From: Rhodoferax sp.
GTDB taxonomy: Bacteria; Pseudomonadota; Gammaproteobacteria; Burkholderiales; Burkholderiaceae_C
Direction: 5' to 3'
Length of the DNA: 64,000 bases
Assembly (NCBI RefSeq): GCF_018780565.1
Contig: NZ_JADMJN010000005.1
Span: forward strand, 1-64,000
Shown here one piece after another: positions 17,120-28,857 of this stretch. A program made the position numbers and the translations under genes. How positions within the stretch are numbered: position 1 is the first letter of the stretch; every line of letters starts with the position of its first letter. The notes under the pieces were generated by a model. It worked only from the letters and a program-made list of their open reading frames with translations. It did no database searches and was not told the DNA's origin.

Positions 17120-18022
17120 TCGCAGCACGCCCAGCGCAAAGGGCAGACTCAGCATGCCAAGCAGCGTCGACAGCGTGACCAGACCTGCCACATACGCGCC
17201 GTCGTAGCCCATGCGCGCCGCCAGCACATAGCAACTCGACGCAGTGGGCAGGGCAGAGAAAGCCAACAGCACGGTGGTTTGTACCGGGTCCAGGCGAAAC
17301 AGGTGCGAGAAACCCAGCGCCATCAGCGGCAGGAAAAAATGCTTGATCGAGAGCACCGCCACCGCCAGGGTTTTGGCCCGGGTCAGGGCGCCGAACTGCA
17401 TGCCGGCGCCCGCGGCCATGAGCCCCAGTGCCAATGAGGCCGCTCCAATGCGGCTGACCGTCGGTTCGAGCCAGATTGGCAACGTGAATCCGAGCAGGTT
17501 GGCGATCAGCCCCGAAGCGGTACCGATGATGAGGGGATTGCGTACCAGTTCACGCAGAAAACCACGCTGGGCATGGCGAGCCATGGGCCAAACGGCACCC
17601 ACGTTGAACAGCGGCACGCATACACCGATCAGCACGGCAATCAGCAGCAGGCCCTGGGGACCTGCCAGGCGGTCTGCCAGGGCCAGCCCGATGAACGAGT
17701 TGAAGCGAAAGGCCACCTGTGCGCTGGCCGCGTGGTCGCGGGTGGGGATGTAGCGCTTGAGCCAAGGCAGATGCGGGATGGCATAGGCCAGGGCGATTCC
17801 CGTGAGTCCCATGGCCCAGCCCGCTCCAATCAGGCTGGACGCGGAGCCCAGGTCCAGCGGACTTTTGACAATGGAATGAAAAAGCAGAACCGGGAAGAAC
17901 AGGTAATAAACCAGGGTTTCAACTTGTTCCCACACAGTGCGGTTGAGAGCGGTGTAGCGGCACACCAGGTAGCCGCACAGGATCAGGGAAAAGTCGGGAA
18001 AAAGAAGTTGAGCGTAATTCAC
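17111..18022 (-). CDS. AEC-family transporter (auxin efflux carrier type)
   Basis: A 303-aa integral membrane protein with about eight to ten hydrophobic segments. It starts MNYAQLLFPDFSLILCGYLV and includes the typical RFNSFIGLAL region and the C-terminal FSALPTASSCYVLAARMG found in AEC family permeases. Members export or import small organic acids or amino acids; the substrate cannot be predicted here. It appears monocistronic. Its stop codon is formed by a bipartite repeat, so the last residues may have been altered by that sequence. Confidence 0.9.
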   Translation of the reverse strand: MNYAQLLFPDFSLILCGYLVCRYTALNRTVWEQVETLVYYLFFPVLLFHSIVKSPLDLGSASSLIGAGWAMGLTGIALAYAIPHLPWLKRYIPTRDHAASAQVAFRFNSFIGLALADRLAGPQGLLLIAVLIGVCVPLFNVGAVWPMARHAQRGFLRELVRNPLIIGTASGLIANLLGFTLPIWLEPTVSRIGAASLALGLMAAGAGMQFGALTRAKTLAVAVLSIKHFFLPLMALGFSHLFRLDPVQTTVLLAFSALPTASSCYVLAARMGYDGAYVAGLVTLSTLLGMLSLPFALGVLRSL

Positions 18023-18166
18023 CCTTTGAGAATACCAGCCAAACCAGCGGCGAACTGCCTGTGCCGCGGGTTTGCCCGTAAGTGATTGCCGCAGCCAAAA
18101 CCTGGGGGCGCGCGGTTACCATGTTCTGTAAACGTATTTCTTATCTGAAACTCAAGGATATCAACC

Positions 18167-19132
18167 ATGCTGCATCGTCGTTCCCTAGTCGCCCTCAGCC
18201 TGTTGGCTGTTGCTGGCACCGCCATGGCTCAGGCCTACCCGAGCAAGGTCATCAAGCTGCAGGTTCCATTTGCGCCGGGCGGGACCACCGACATCATTGC
18301 CCGTACGATCTCGGACGCGCTGGGCAAGGCCCTGGGCCAAACCGTGGTGGTGGAGAACAAAGCTGGTGGGGGCGGCGTTATTGGCGCCAATGAGACCGCC
18401 AAGGCGCCGCCTGATGGCTATTCGCTGGGTATGGCAACCGTGTCTACAACAGCGGCCAATCCTGCCATCAATGCCCGCATACCCTACAACCCACTGACTG
18501 ATTTCACCGCCATCATCAACATTGCGGCCACACCCAATGTGATTGCCGTGCACCCCAGCTTCCCCGCGAAGGACTACAAGAGCTTTGTCGCCGAACTGAA
18601 AAAGAACCCTGGCAAATACTCCTACTCGTCGTCGGGCACGGGTGGTATTGGGCATTTGCAGATGGAGTTGTACAAGAATTTGAGTGGTACTTTCGTGACC
18701 CACATTCCCTACCGGGGTGCCGGTCCGGCCCTGAATGACACAGTGGCGGGCCAGGTGCCCATGACCTTTGACAACCTGCCGTCCTCCATGCCCTTCATCC
18801 AGTCTGGCCGGCTGGTGCCGATCGTGGTGGCCGCGCCCCAGCGCCTGGCCCAATTGCCCAATGTGCCAACTTTCAAGGAGGTTGGACTGGAACCAGTGAA
18901 CCGCATGGCTTATTACGGCATCTACGGACCCAAGGGTTTGCCCAAAGACATTGTTGACAAGATCAATGCTGGCGTTCGCAAGGCGCTGGAAGATCCGGCA
19001 GTGAAAAAGCGAATCGAAGAAACCGGCTCCTTCATTGTGGCCAATACGCCCGAGCAATTCGCCGCCCAGATGAAGGCTGAATACGAGGTCTACAAAAAGG
19101 TGGTTGACTCAGCCAAACTCAAGCTCGATTGA
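18167..19132 (+). CDS. Bug-family (TctC-like) periplasmic solute-binding protein
   Basis: A 321-aa protein with a Sec signal peptide ([23 protein letters not shown], cleavage after AMA). The Bug signature follows: [31 protein letters not shown] and the [19 protein letters not shown] segment. Such proteins bind carboxylates for tripartite tricarboxylate transporters or act as extracytoplasmic sensors. No tctA or tctB gene is nearby, so it is an orphan. An AAGGA ribosome binding site precedes the ATG. Its stop overlaps the xerD start, an unusual pairing. Confidence 0.93.
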   Translation: MLHRRSLVALSLLAVAGTAMAQAYPSKVIKLQVPFAPGGTTDIIARTISDALGKALGQTVVVENKAGGGGVIGANETAKAPPDGYSLGMATVSTTAANPAINARIPYNPLTDFTAIINIAATPNVIAVHPSFPAKDYKSFVAELKKNPGKYSYSSSGTGGIGHLQMELYKNLSGTFVTHIPYRGAGPALNDTVAGQVPMTFDNLPSSMPFIQSGRLVPIVVAAPQRLAQLPNVPTFKEVGLEPVNRMAYYGIYGPKGLPKDIVDKINAGVRKALEDPAVKKRIEETGSFIVANTPEQFAAQMKAEYEVYKKVVDSAKLKLD

Positions 19133-20040
19133 AGGCGACAGCTGCCCTTGAGGCGCCCATCGACGCATTCATAGATGCGTTGTGGCTGGAGGAGGGCTTG
19201 TCCAAAAACACGCTGGGCGCCTACCGGCGTGACCTGACGCTGTATTCGGTCTGGCTTCAGGCCCGCAACAAGGCGCTGATTGACACAGTGGAGAACGACC
19301 TGAACGGCTACTTTGCCGCTCAGCACAGTACCAGCAAGGCGACCACCGCCAACCGGCGACTCACGGTTTTCAAGCGCTACTTTCGGTGGGCGTTGCGCGA
19401 GCGACTGATTGAATCCGACCCCACGCTGAAGTTGCAGGCGGCCAAGCAGGCCTTGCGCGTGCCCAAGACCCTGTCTGAGGCGCAAGTGGAAGCCTTGCTC
19501 GCAGCGCCTGACACCTCCATGGCGCTGGGTGTGCGTGATCGCACCATGCTGGAACTGATGTACGCCAGCGGTTTGCGGGTCAGCGAGCTGGTGACGCTCA
19601 AAGTGTTCAATATCAGCCTGTCGGAAAACGTGATCCGGGTTTTCGGCAAGGGCAACAAGGAGCGGCTGGTGCCTTTTGGTGAGGTGGCCAGTGTCTGGCT
19701 GGGGCGCTACCTGAGCGGCGCACGCGCTGAATTGCTGGCGGGCAAACAGACGCCAGACTTGTTCGTGACTCATCGGGGTGTGAAAGCCGGAAGCGCCATG
19801 AGCCGCGTGATGTTCTGGATGATTGTGAAGAAGCACGCACTGAGCGCGGGCATCACCGCACCCCTGTCACCGCACACGCTGCGGCATGCTTTCGCGACCC
19901 ATCTGCTGAACCATGGGGCCGATCTGCGTGCGGTGCAGATGCTGCTCGGTCACGCGGATATATCCACCACCACCATCTACACCCATATCGCACGCGAGCG
20001 CTTGAATGCCTTGCATGCCCGGCACCACCCCCGAGGCTAG
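19129..20040 (+). CDS. xerD: Tyrosine recombinase XerD
   Basis: A 303-aa recombinase with the N-terminal SAM-like core-binding domain ([17 protein letters not shown]). The C-terminal catalytic domain has R150 in [30 protein letters not shown] and nucleophile Y284. With XerC it resolves chromosome dimers at dif during FtsK-dependent segregation. The start is a TTG at 19129 overlapping the Bug gene stop (TTGA) without a clear ribosome binding site, which suggests translational coupling. Length and N-terminus are normal from there. A housekeeping role, not a mobile-element integrase, is favoured by the XerD-like motifs. Confidence 0.93.
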   Translation: MKATAALEAPIDAFIDALWLEEGLSKNTLGAYRRDLTLYSVWLQARNKALIDTVENDLNGYFAAQHSTSKATTANRRLTVFKRYFRWALRERLIESDPTLKLQAAKQALRVPKTLSEAQVEALLAAPDTSMALGVRDRTMLELMYASGLRVSELVTLKVFNISLSENVIRVFGKGNKERLVPFGEVASVWLGRYLSGARAELLAGKQTPDLFVTHRGVKAGSAMSRVMFWMIVKKHALSAGITAPLSPHTLRHAFATHLLNHGADLRAVQMLLGHADISTTTIYTHIARERLNALHARHHPRG

Positions 20041-20068
20041 GGCACTTGCCGCACAAAGGCGAAGCGGT

Positions 20069-21325
20069 TCAGTCTGACAGTGTTTCAGCCCAGGCCAGTG
20101 CCTGCAGATGGGCCCAGTTCACCTGCTGGTTGGTCAATTGCAGGGCGTCAGCCGCCTTGGAGAAAGCCGCATCATCGGCGCTTTCGCAGGCCTTGGCCAG
20201 GTCCAGGAACGGAGCCAGAACGCCGGTGTCATGCAGCAGGGCATTGACCACGGTCTCGGGCAATGAAATCGACTCCAGTGCCTTGGTCAGGGACATGCCC
20301 AGCATGGTGTCGAGCAGGGAAAAAACACCCACCACGAAAGCGTTGTCACATTCTTCGGGGGGCAGCAGTTCAGCCGCCAGCAGTTCCATCAAGCGCCCGC
20401 GCACCACGGCCATGCTGCCTACTGCAGGCGGCGAGCCCCCGGGGCGGGAGGTTGTCATCAATAGCGCAGCCCATCGAAACAATTTCTTGAGACCGAGAAT
20501 CATCACGGCATGCCGAAAGGAGGTGATCTCGCAGCTCAGGCCAAAGCCCGATGAATTGATGAAGCGCAGCAGGTTGAACGACAGGGTCGGGTCTCTCTTG
20601 AGGACTTCCTCGATCTCGACGGTGCTGGCCTGTTTGCGAACCAGGTTGATGAGCTGAATGATGGCCGCTTGCGCGGGCCGCAGGGTCTGCCCGGTGATGA
20701 GCACCGGTTGGGCAAACCAATAGCCCTGGAATAACTTGATGCCCAGGCTGGCCGCCAGCTCATATTGCTCGGCGGTTTCGACCTTTTCCGCCACGAGGCG
20801 GGCACCCGGACTTTGCCTGGCGCGCTGGGTGAGCGAGCGCAGGAGGTCAGCCGACAGATGGGAAATGTCCAGCTTGATGAACGAAGCCAGTGGCAGCCAG
20901 CTGGCATAGTCATCGGTCAACACGCTTTCATTGAAGGCGAACCGAAAGCCGCGCTTCGCAATCTCCGACAGGGTTTGCCGGTGGGCGTCGATGTCCTCCC
21001 CATTGGCCATGGCCAATGGCGGAATCTCCAGTACCACCCGGTCGGGCTGAATCAACTCCAGATGGCCGCCAGCCAGGGTTTCATGGGTGCAGTTGATGAA
21101 AATGGTTTTTCGGTCAATCAGCACTTCGCTGTCTGCATGGGACAGTACGTTGAACAGCAGGGCGGCATCGCTGGCGGCAGTATGCGACTGTGAGTCGCGC
21201 GAACGATCAAATAGCTCATAGCCAAAAACGGCGCGGTTTGCATCCAGGATGGCCTGGCGCGCGATAGCGCCAGAGTCGCTCGGGTTGGGCTGCGGCAGGG
21301 TTTCGGTTTCAGAGTGGTTTGACAT
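20069..21325 (-). CDS. EAL-HDOD signalling protein with degenerate EAL domain
   Basis: A 418-aa cytoplasmic protein. The N-terminal EAL fold (ILDANRAVFGYELFDRS to FQGYWFAQP, about 25-215) lacks the catalytic EAL triplet (YELF instead), and the DDFGTG loop is replaced by FNESVLTDD. It should therefore neither hydrolyse nor perhaps bind c-di-GMP normally. A C-terminal HDOD domain (about 215-400, RDPTLSFNLLRFINSSGFGL) follows. This YuxH/CdgJ-type architecture is linked to motility and c-di-GMP responses. The ATG at 21325 is chosen over an upstream GTG at 21349. Confidence 0.87.
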   Translation of the reverse strand: MSNHSETETLPQPNPSDSGAIARQAILDANRAVFGYELFDRSRDSQSHTAASDAALLFNVLSHADSEVLIDRKTIFINCTHETLAGGHLELIQPDRVVLEIPPLAMANGEDIDAHRQTLSEIAKRGFRFAFNESVLTDDYASWLPLASFIKLDISHLSADLLRSLTQRARQSPGARLVAEKVETAEQYELAASLGIKLFQGYWFAQPVLITGQTLRPAQAAIIQLINLVRKQASTVEIEEVLKRDPTLSFNLLRFINSSGFGLSCEITSFRHAVMILGLKKLFRWAALLMTTSRPGGSPPAVGSMAVVRGRLMELLAAELLPPEECDNAFVVGVFSLLDTMLGMSLTKALESISLPETVVNALLHDTGVLAPFLDLAKACESADDAAFSKAADALQLTNQQVNWAHLQALAWAETLSD

Positions 21326-21393
21326 GAGGTGCCACGAATGCGTAAGCACCTATTTTAGGCAGCATTCAAGTTGGGCGGACACGCCACGGGCCC

Positions 21394-22179
21394 TCAGGCG
21401 CAGAGTTGTGCCAGTTCGGCCTCATCAAAGCCCGCAGCCCGGCGTGCCTCCATGTTGAAGGGTCCGCTGAGCTTTCTCGCGCCGTAGGCTTTGGCCAGGT
21501 TCGCATAGGTGCTGACAGGGTCCAACTCCCGCAAGGTACAAAGATGCCTGTACCAATGGTTCCCGATGGCCACATGCCCGATCTCGTCGCGCAGAATAAT
21601 GTCAAGAATGTCCGCACCCTTTTTATCGCCCACCGAGATGAGCTTGTTGCGGATGGGGAGGGAGGCGTCCAGACCCCTGGCTTCCAGCGTTCGGGGTACC
21701 AAAGCCAGACGCGCCAGCAGATCGCCGCGGGTCTTCTCGGCCATTTCCCACAGGCCATCGTGGGCTGGCAAGTCTCCATACTCATAGCCGATGCCTGCCA
21801 GATGGCCAGCGAGCAATTGAAAGTGCAGGGCTTCTTCCTGTGCGACTTTGAGCCAGTCCCGGTAGAAGCGCTCCGGCATGCCGGGAAATCGCCAAATCAC
21901 GTCCAAGGCCAGATTGACGGCGTTGGCTTCAATGTGCGTGAGCGCGTGGATCAGGGCGCCCCGGCCTTCGCGCGTGCCCACGGCCCGGTGTTTGAGTTGC
22001 CCGGGATGCACCAGAACCGGCTTCAAGGGGCGACCCGGAAGGTTGGCTGGCTCCTCAATCAATTCGGCAGGATCGATGCTCAAGGAGGCCGGCTCAAGCA
22101 AGAGCACGGCCGCAGCTTTCTCCTGAGGCGATGAGATCAGAAGGAGCTGCTGGGCCAGTCGCCGGGCTGAGTTGGTCAT
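21394..22179 (-). CDS. DUF455 ferritin-like protein
   Basis: A 261-aa helical protein of the DUF455 ferritin-like family. Candidate di-metal ligands follow the usual pattern: HALTHIEANAVNLALD, AQEEALHFQLL and ILRDEIGHVAIGNHWY. No enzyme reaction is established for the family. There is no signal peptide. It is transcribed divergently from the gamma carbonic anhydrase-like gene across about 50 bp and seems monocistronic. Metal binding is inferred from the spaced Glu and His residues. Confidence 0.88.
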   Translation of the reverse strand: MTNSARRLAQQLLLISSPQEKAAAVLLLEPASLSIDPAELIEEPANLPGRPLKPVLVHPGQLKHRAVGTREGRGALIHALTHIEANAVNLALDVIWRFPGMPERFYRDWLKVAQEEALHFQLLAGHLAGIGYEYGDLPAHDGLWEMAEKTRGDLLARLALVPRTLEARGLDASLPIRNKLISVGDKKGADILDIILRDEIGHVAIGNHWYRHLCTLRELDPVSTYANLAKAYGARKLSGPFNMEARRAAGFDEAELAQLCA

Positions 22180-22231
22180 GCTTGGGTTTCCATCTTTACA
22201 ATTCTAGGCATATTGAACAATTGGAATAAAC

Positions 22232-22756
22232 ATGGCGATCTATGAACTTGACGGTGTGACTCCCCGAATGGCTGAATCGACCTGGGTGGCCGACAGTGCC
22301 CAGGTGATGGGCAATGTAGAGTTGGCCGATGGCGCCAGCGTATGGTTTGGTGCCGTGATCCGTGGCGACACCGAGACCATCCGGATAGGGAAACGCTCCA
22401 ATATTCAGGATATGAGCGTCTTGCACGCTGATGTCGGCATGCCCCTGACGGTGGGTGACGATGTGACCGTGGGCCACAAGGTCATGCTGCATGGATGCAC
22501 CATTGGCGATGGTTCTCTGATCGGCATCGGTGCAGTCGTTCTGAATGGCGCGAAAATCGGCAAGGGTTGCCTGGTCGGGGCCGGTTCCCTGGTCACCGAA
22601 GGCAAGGAATTTCCCGATGGCTCCATGATTCTGGGCAGTCCGGCCAAGGCGGTGCGTCAGCTCACACCCGAGCAACTGGAAGGTTTGCGACTCAGCGCCT
22701 TGCACTATGTCGAGAATGCCAACCGCTTTCGCAAAAGCCTTAAAAAAGTCGCCTGA
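22232..22756 (+). CDS. Gamma-class carbonic anhydrase-like protein
   Basis: A 174-aa left-handed beta-helix protein with hexapeptide repeats throughout ([32 protein letters not shown]). Zinc-ligand histidines appear in [23 protein letters not shown]. It is of the YrdA/PaaY type. These are trimeric; some are carbonic anhydrases and others act as thioesterases or have no known activity, so CO2 hydration is possible but not certain. A GGAA-type ribosome binding site precedes the ATG, and hslO follows after 42 bp. Confidence 0.9.
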   Translation: MAIYELDGVTPRMAESTWVADSAQVMGNVELADGASVWFGAVIRGDTETIRIGKRSNIQDMSVLHADVGMPLTVGDDVTVGHKVMLHGCTIGDGSLIGIGAVVLNGAKIGKGCLVGAGSLVTEGKEFPDGSMILGSPAKAVRQLTPEQLEGLRLSALHYVENANRFRKSLKKVA

Positions 22757-22798
22757 TCCCGGTTTGGGATGAGGCATTGAATTTGAAAGAGCAAGCGC

Positions 22799-23788
22799 GT
22801 GTCTGAACTTCACAAGTTTTTATTTGACGGTCTGCCGGTGCGCGGCATGGTGGTGCGCCTGACCGATGCATGGGTTGAAATTCTGCGCCGTCGGGCCTCC
22901 GCGCATCCCACCGCCGCTTACCCTTTGCCCGTGCAAAACTTGTTGGGGGAGATGGTGGCTGCGGCAACGCTGATGCAGTCCAACATCAAGTTCAATGGCT
23001 CGCTCATTTTGCAGATATTTGGCGATGGACCTGTGAAGCTGGCCGTGGTTGAGGTACAGCCCGATTTGGGTTTGCGCGCCACGGCGACTGTTTCGGGAGA
23101 CGTCGCCGCTGAGGCAAGCCTGAGCACGATGGTCAACGTGAACAACGAGGGAAAATGCGCCATCACGCTGGACCCCAAGACCCGTTTCCCTGGTCAGCAG
23201 CCCTACCAGGGCGTTGTGCCCTTGTTTGGAGACCAGCGCGAAAAGCTTGAGAGCCTGAGCGATGTCCTGCAGCACTACATGCTGCAAAGCGAGCAACTGG
23301 ATACAACCCTGGTGCTCGCGGCTGACGACAAGGTTGCAGCAGGTCTGCTCATTCAGCGTTTGCCCATGGAGGGTGTGGGCAACCTTGCCGGTAGCGCCGT
23401 GAGCCAGGCCAACGAGGATGAAATTGGCCTCAACGAGCACTACAACCGGATCGCCATCCTGGCATCCACCCTGAAGCGCGAAGAGCTTCTGACGCTGGAT
23501 GTAGAAACCATTCTCCGGCGCTTGTTCTGGGAAGAAAAATTGTTGCGCTTTGAACCTTTGACAGGTGATGCCGCGCCACGTTTTGAGTGTACTTGCAGCC
23601 GCGAGCGTGTGAGCCGGATGATTGCCGGGCTGGGCCTTGAGGAAGCACAAAGTATTTTGGCCGAGCGCGGTGGCATCGAAGTCGGGTGCGAATTTTGCGG
23701 TGTGCAATACCAGTTCGACCCGATCGACGTGGCCCAGATATTCACGGTGGCCGGTGCTTTGCCACCATCGAGCGATATCGTTCAATAA
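22799..23788 (+). CDS. hslO: Redox-regulated chaperone Hsp33
   Basis: A 329-aa protein with the Hsp33 N-domain (HKFLFDGLPVRGMVVRL). The C-terminal redox switch has zinc-binding cysteines C264, C266, C297 and C300 in the CxC...CxxC arrangement. Oxidative unfolding frees the cysteines and activates holdase activity. The start is GTG at 22799 with an AAGAG ribosome binding site. It is longer than E. coli Hsp33 (292 aa), as is common in Burkholderiales. It is probably co-transcribed with the carbonic anhydrase-like gene upstream. Confidence 0.94.
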   Translation: MSELHKFLFDGLPVRGMVVRLTDAWVEILRRRASAHPTAAYPLPVQNLLGEMVAAATLMQSNIKFNGSLILQIFGDGPVKLAVVEVQPDLGLRATATVSGDVAAEASLSTMVNVNNEGKCAITLDPKTRFPGQQPYQGVVPLFGDQREKLESLSDVLQHYMLQSEQLDTTLVLAADDKVAAGLLIQRLPMEGVGNLAGSAVSQANEDEIGLNEHYNRIAILASTLKREELLTLDVETILRRLFWEEKLLRFEPLTGDAAPRFECTCSRERVSRMIAGLGLEEAQSILAERGGIEVGCEFCGVQYQFDPIDVAQIFTVAGALPPSSDIVQ

Positions 23789-23830
23789 TTTGTACGGTTG
23801 ATATATTCGGCCTTGCCATCCGCCTGTTTA

Positions 23831-24469
23831 TTACGTATTACCAATTTTGAGACGACCTGTGAATATGTGGTGTTCACAGGTCGCATCGCTGCACTTTTCA
23901 CACGACCATTGCCATGGTGGCTGGTCTGCGTCCAGTGGCGCAATCTGGGAGTCCCTGTGATGGGCGATGGCCTGTAGCGCGCGTTGAACCCGTACCTGTC
24001 CTGCGCCGTACACCACGGTATGGCTCAATGCGTTGGCGAGAAGTACCTGGCGCAAGCGCGCATCGAAAGGTTCGCGCCATGGAAGTCCTGGCCGCTCCGG
24101 CCTGTCAGGTACCCAGTCAAGGTCCAGGCCAGTGAGCAGGGTCAGATCGAAGCGGCGTTGATGTTGAAGCGCGTCGGCGTAGAGGGAATCATCATGGAAC
24201 AGCAGGTCGCTGTAGACGGCGGTCATCAGGGATGGTGAATCGACCACCAGCGCGTCCGTTGGCAAGGATGCGTGGACCCGGCGTGTCTGCTCGGTGGCCA
24301 TCGCGGCGTGATCGTGGCTGTTGGGTGTGCGGCCATGCAGTGTGCACCACTCATGCAACACATCTGGCACAAGAAGCGAACTGTTTTCAATGCTGCGTAG
24401 TGCCTGTACCAAGGCCTGCGACAACAGGGTTTTGCCTGTGCCTTCCGCGCCCAGAATTGCAATTTTCAT
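23831..24469 (-). CDS. NadR-like P-loop ATPase
   Basis: A 212-aa protein beginning MKIAILGAEGTGKTLLSQAL, a Walker A of the AAA_28/NadR kinase-like type, with VVDSPSLMTAVYSD as a probable Walker B region and WVPDRPERPGL further on. Near the C-terminus CEKCSDATCEHH could hold a metal. Relatives are often called ATPases or nicotinamide-nucleotide adenylyltransferase-like kinases; the substrate is unknown. It is the last gene of the pyrG-kdsA-eno-ftsB minus-strand cluster, 21 nt after ftsB. The ATG at 24469 is used; a TTG just upstream is less likely. Confidence 0.82.
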   Translation of the reverse strand: MKIAILGAEGTGKTLLSQALVQALRSIENSSLLVPDVLHEWCTLHGRTPNSHDHAAMATEQTRRVHASLPTDALVVDSPSLMTAVYSDLLFHDDSLYADALQHQRRFDLTLLTGLDLDWVPDRPERPGLPWREPFDARLRQVLLANALSHTVVYGAGQVRVQRALQAIAHHRDSQIAPLDADQPPWQWSCEKCSDATCEHHIFTGRLKIGNT

Positions 24470-24490
24470 CAAGATGAAGCGTATGGACGA

Positions 24491-24766
24491 CTACTTCGCG
24501 ATCTGGACGTAAATTTCGTTGGTCTTGACCATGCCGAGTTCAAGACGCGCTTTTTCCTCGACCATTTCCAGGCCTTCCTTCAGATCGCGAACTTCCGCAG
24601 CCAATCGATTGTTGGCCAGCAGCGCCTGCTGGTTCTGCTGGTTCTGTGCATGGAGCTGTTCAGTCATGCGCGCCACAGTGGGTACGCTGCCACGGCCAAA
24701 CCACAACTGCGCGTGAAGAATTACGAGCAGGGCGATGAGAATGGCCGGGACAACGCGATTACCCAT
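24491..24766 (-). CDS. ftsB: Cell division protein FtsB
   Basis: A 91-aa bitopic protein with an N-terminal transmembrane helix (VVPAILIALLVILHAQLWFG, about 5-24). A periplasmic coiled coil rich in Gln and Leu (LHAQNQQNQQALLANNRL) and the conserved EEKARLELGMVK end follow. It links FtsL and FtsQ in the divisome and signals to FtsWI. Its place directly after eno (8 nt) is the classical location of ftsB in proteobacteria and supports the call. Confidence 0.93.
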   Translation of the reverse strand: MGNRVVPAILIALLVILHAQLWFGRGSVPTVARMTEQLHAQNQQNQQALLANNRLAAEVRDLKEGLEMVEEKARLELGMVKTNEIYVQIAK

Positions 24767-24774
24767 GCATCGGT

Positions 24775-26067
<1,293 letters not shown>

Positions 26068-26092
26068 TCAAAAACAAAAAACAAAACTGAAA

Positions 26093-26200
26093 TTAGGAAA
26101 TAGACAATAAAAAACGAATACGCCTTCGACCATTTTTGTGCCCTTTGTAGCGCGAAGGCTTGATCTCGGTCACGTTGGCGATAATGCAGGCACGGGTCAT
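26093..26200 (-). pseudogene. Truncated DUF1330-like remnant between kdsA and eno
   Basis: A 35-codon frame starts with ATG at 26200, two bases past the kdsA stop. Its first 20 residues, MTRACIIANVTEIKPSRYKG, resemble the N-terminus of DUF1330 proteins, which typically start with a few residues then an I-I/V-A-N-V beta strand and a DP-x-x-Y-x-x-Y helix. The frame then turns basic and ends at 26093 rather than continuing to the usual 95-100 aa. From memory, a DUF1330 gene occurs between kdsA and eno in related genomes. Remnant status is inference; it could also be an unrelated chance frame. Confidence 0.4.
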
Positions 26201-26202
26201 GG

Positions 26203-27059
26203 TCAGGCGTCGAAATTGTTTTCAAGGAAACCATTTTTCTTGGTCACGCTGTCCAGCGCCACCAAAGTCTCCAGCAGGGCTTTCATGTGCTTGAGTGGTA
26301 CCGCGTTGGGCCCATCACTCATTGCCTTGGCCGGGTCGGGGTGGGTTTCCATGAACAAACCGGCGACGCCAACCGCAACGGCCGCACGCGCCAGCACCGG
26401 AACCATTTCACGTTGCCCGCCGCTGCTGGTGCCTTGTCCGCCGGGCAGTTGCACCGAGTGGGTGGCATCAAAAACGACTGGCGCGCCGGTTTCGCGCATG
26501 ATGGCCAGCGAACGCATGTCACTGACCAGGTTGTTGTAGCCAAAACTGGCACCACGCTCGCAGGCCATGAAATTGTCTTCTTCCAAACCTTTTTCCCGTG
26601 CCGCGGCGCGTGCCTTGTCGATCACGTTCTTCATGTCGCTAGGGGCCAGAAACTGGCCTTTTTTTATATTCACCGGCAAGCCTGATTGCGCGACCGCCCG
26701 GATAAAGTCAGTCTGGCGACACAAAAAAGCAGGGGTCTGCAGCACATCCACCACCGAGGCAACCTGTGCAATCTGGTCTTCCGAATGAATGTCCGTCAAA
26801 ACGGGCAAACCCAGTTCACGTTTCACCTTGGCCAGAATTTCCAATCCCTTGTCGATACCGGGCCCGCGAAAGGTACTGCCGCTGGAGCGGTTGGCCTTGT
26901 CAAAGCTGCTTTTGAAGATGAATGGAATACCCAGACTCGAAGTGATTTCCTTCAGCGTGCCGGCCGTATCCATCTGCAATTGTTCCGACTCGATGACGCA
27001 GGGACCCGCGATCAGAAAAAACCGGTGCTGCAGTCCAATATCAAAGCCGCACAGCTTCA

Positions 27060-27060
<1 letters not shown>
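26203..27060 (-). CDS. kdsA: 3-deoxy-8-phosphooctulonate synthase
   Basis: A 285-aa TIM-barrel enzyme that condenses phosphoenolpyruvate with arabinose 5-phosphate to KDO 8-phosphate for lipopolysaccharide. Visible motifs are [32 protein letters not shown] and [12 protein letters not shown], with the [13 protein letters not shown] end typical of the family. The ATG overlaps the pyrG stop (ATGA), so translation is coupled. The gene order pyrG-kdsA-eno is conserved in betaproteobacteria and gammaproteobacteria. Confidence 0.97.
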
Positions 27061-28844
<1,784 letters not shown>

Positions 28845-28857
28845 CTACATTGCCGGC

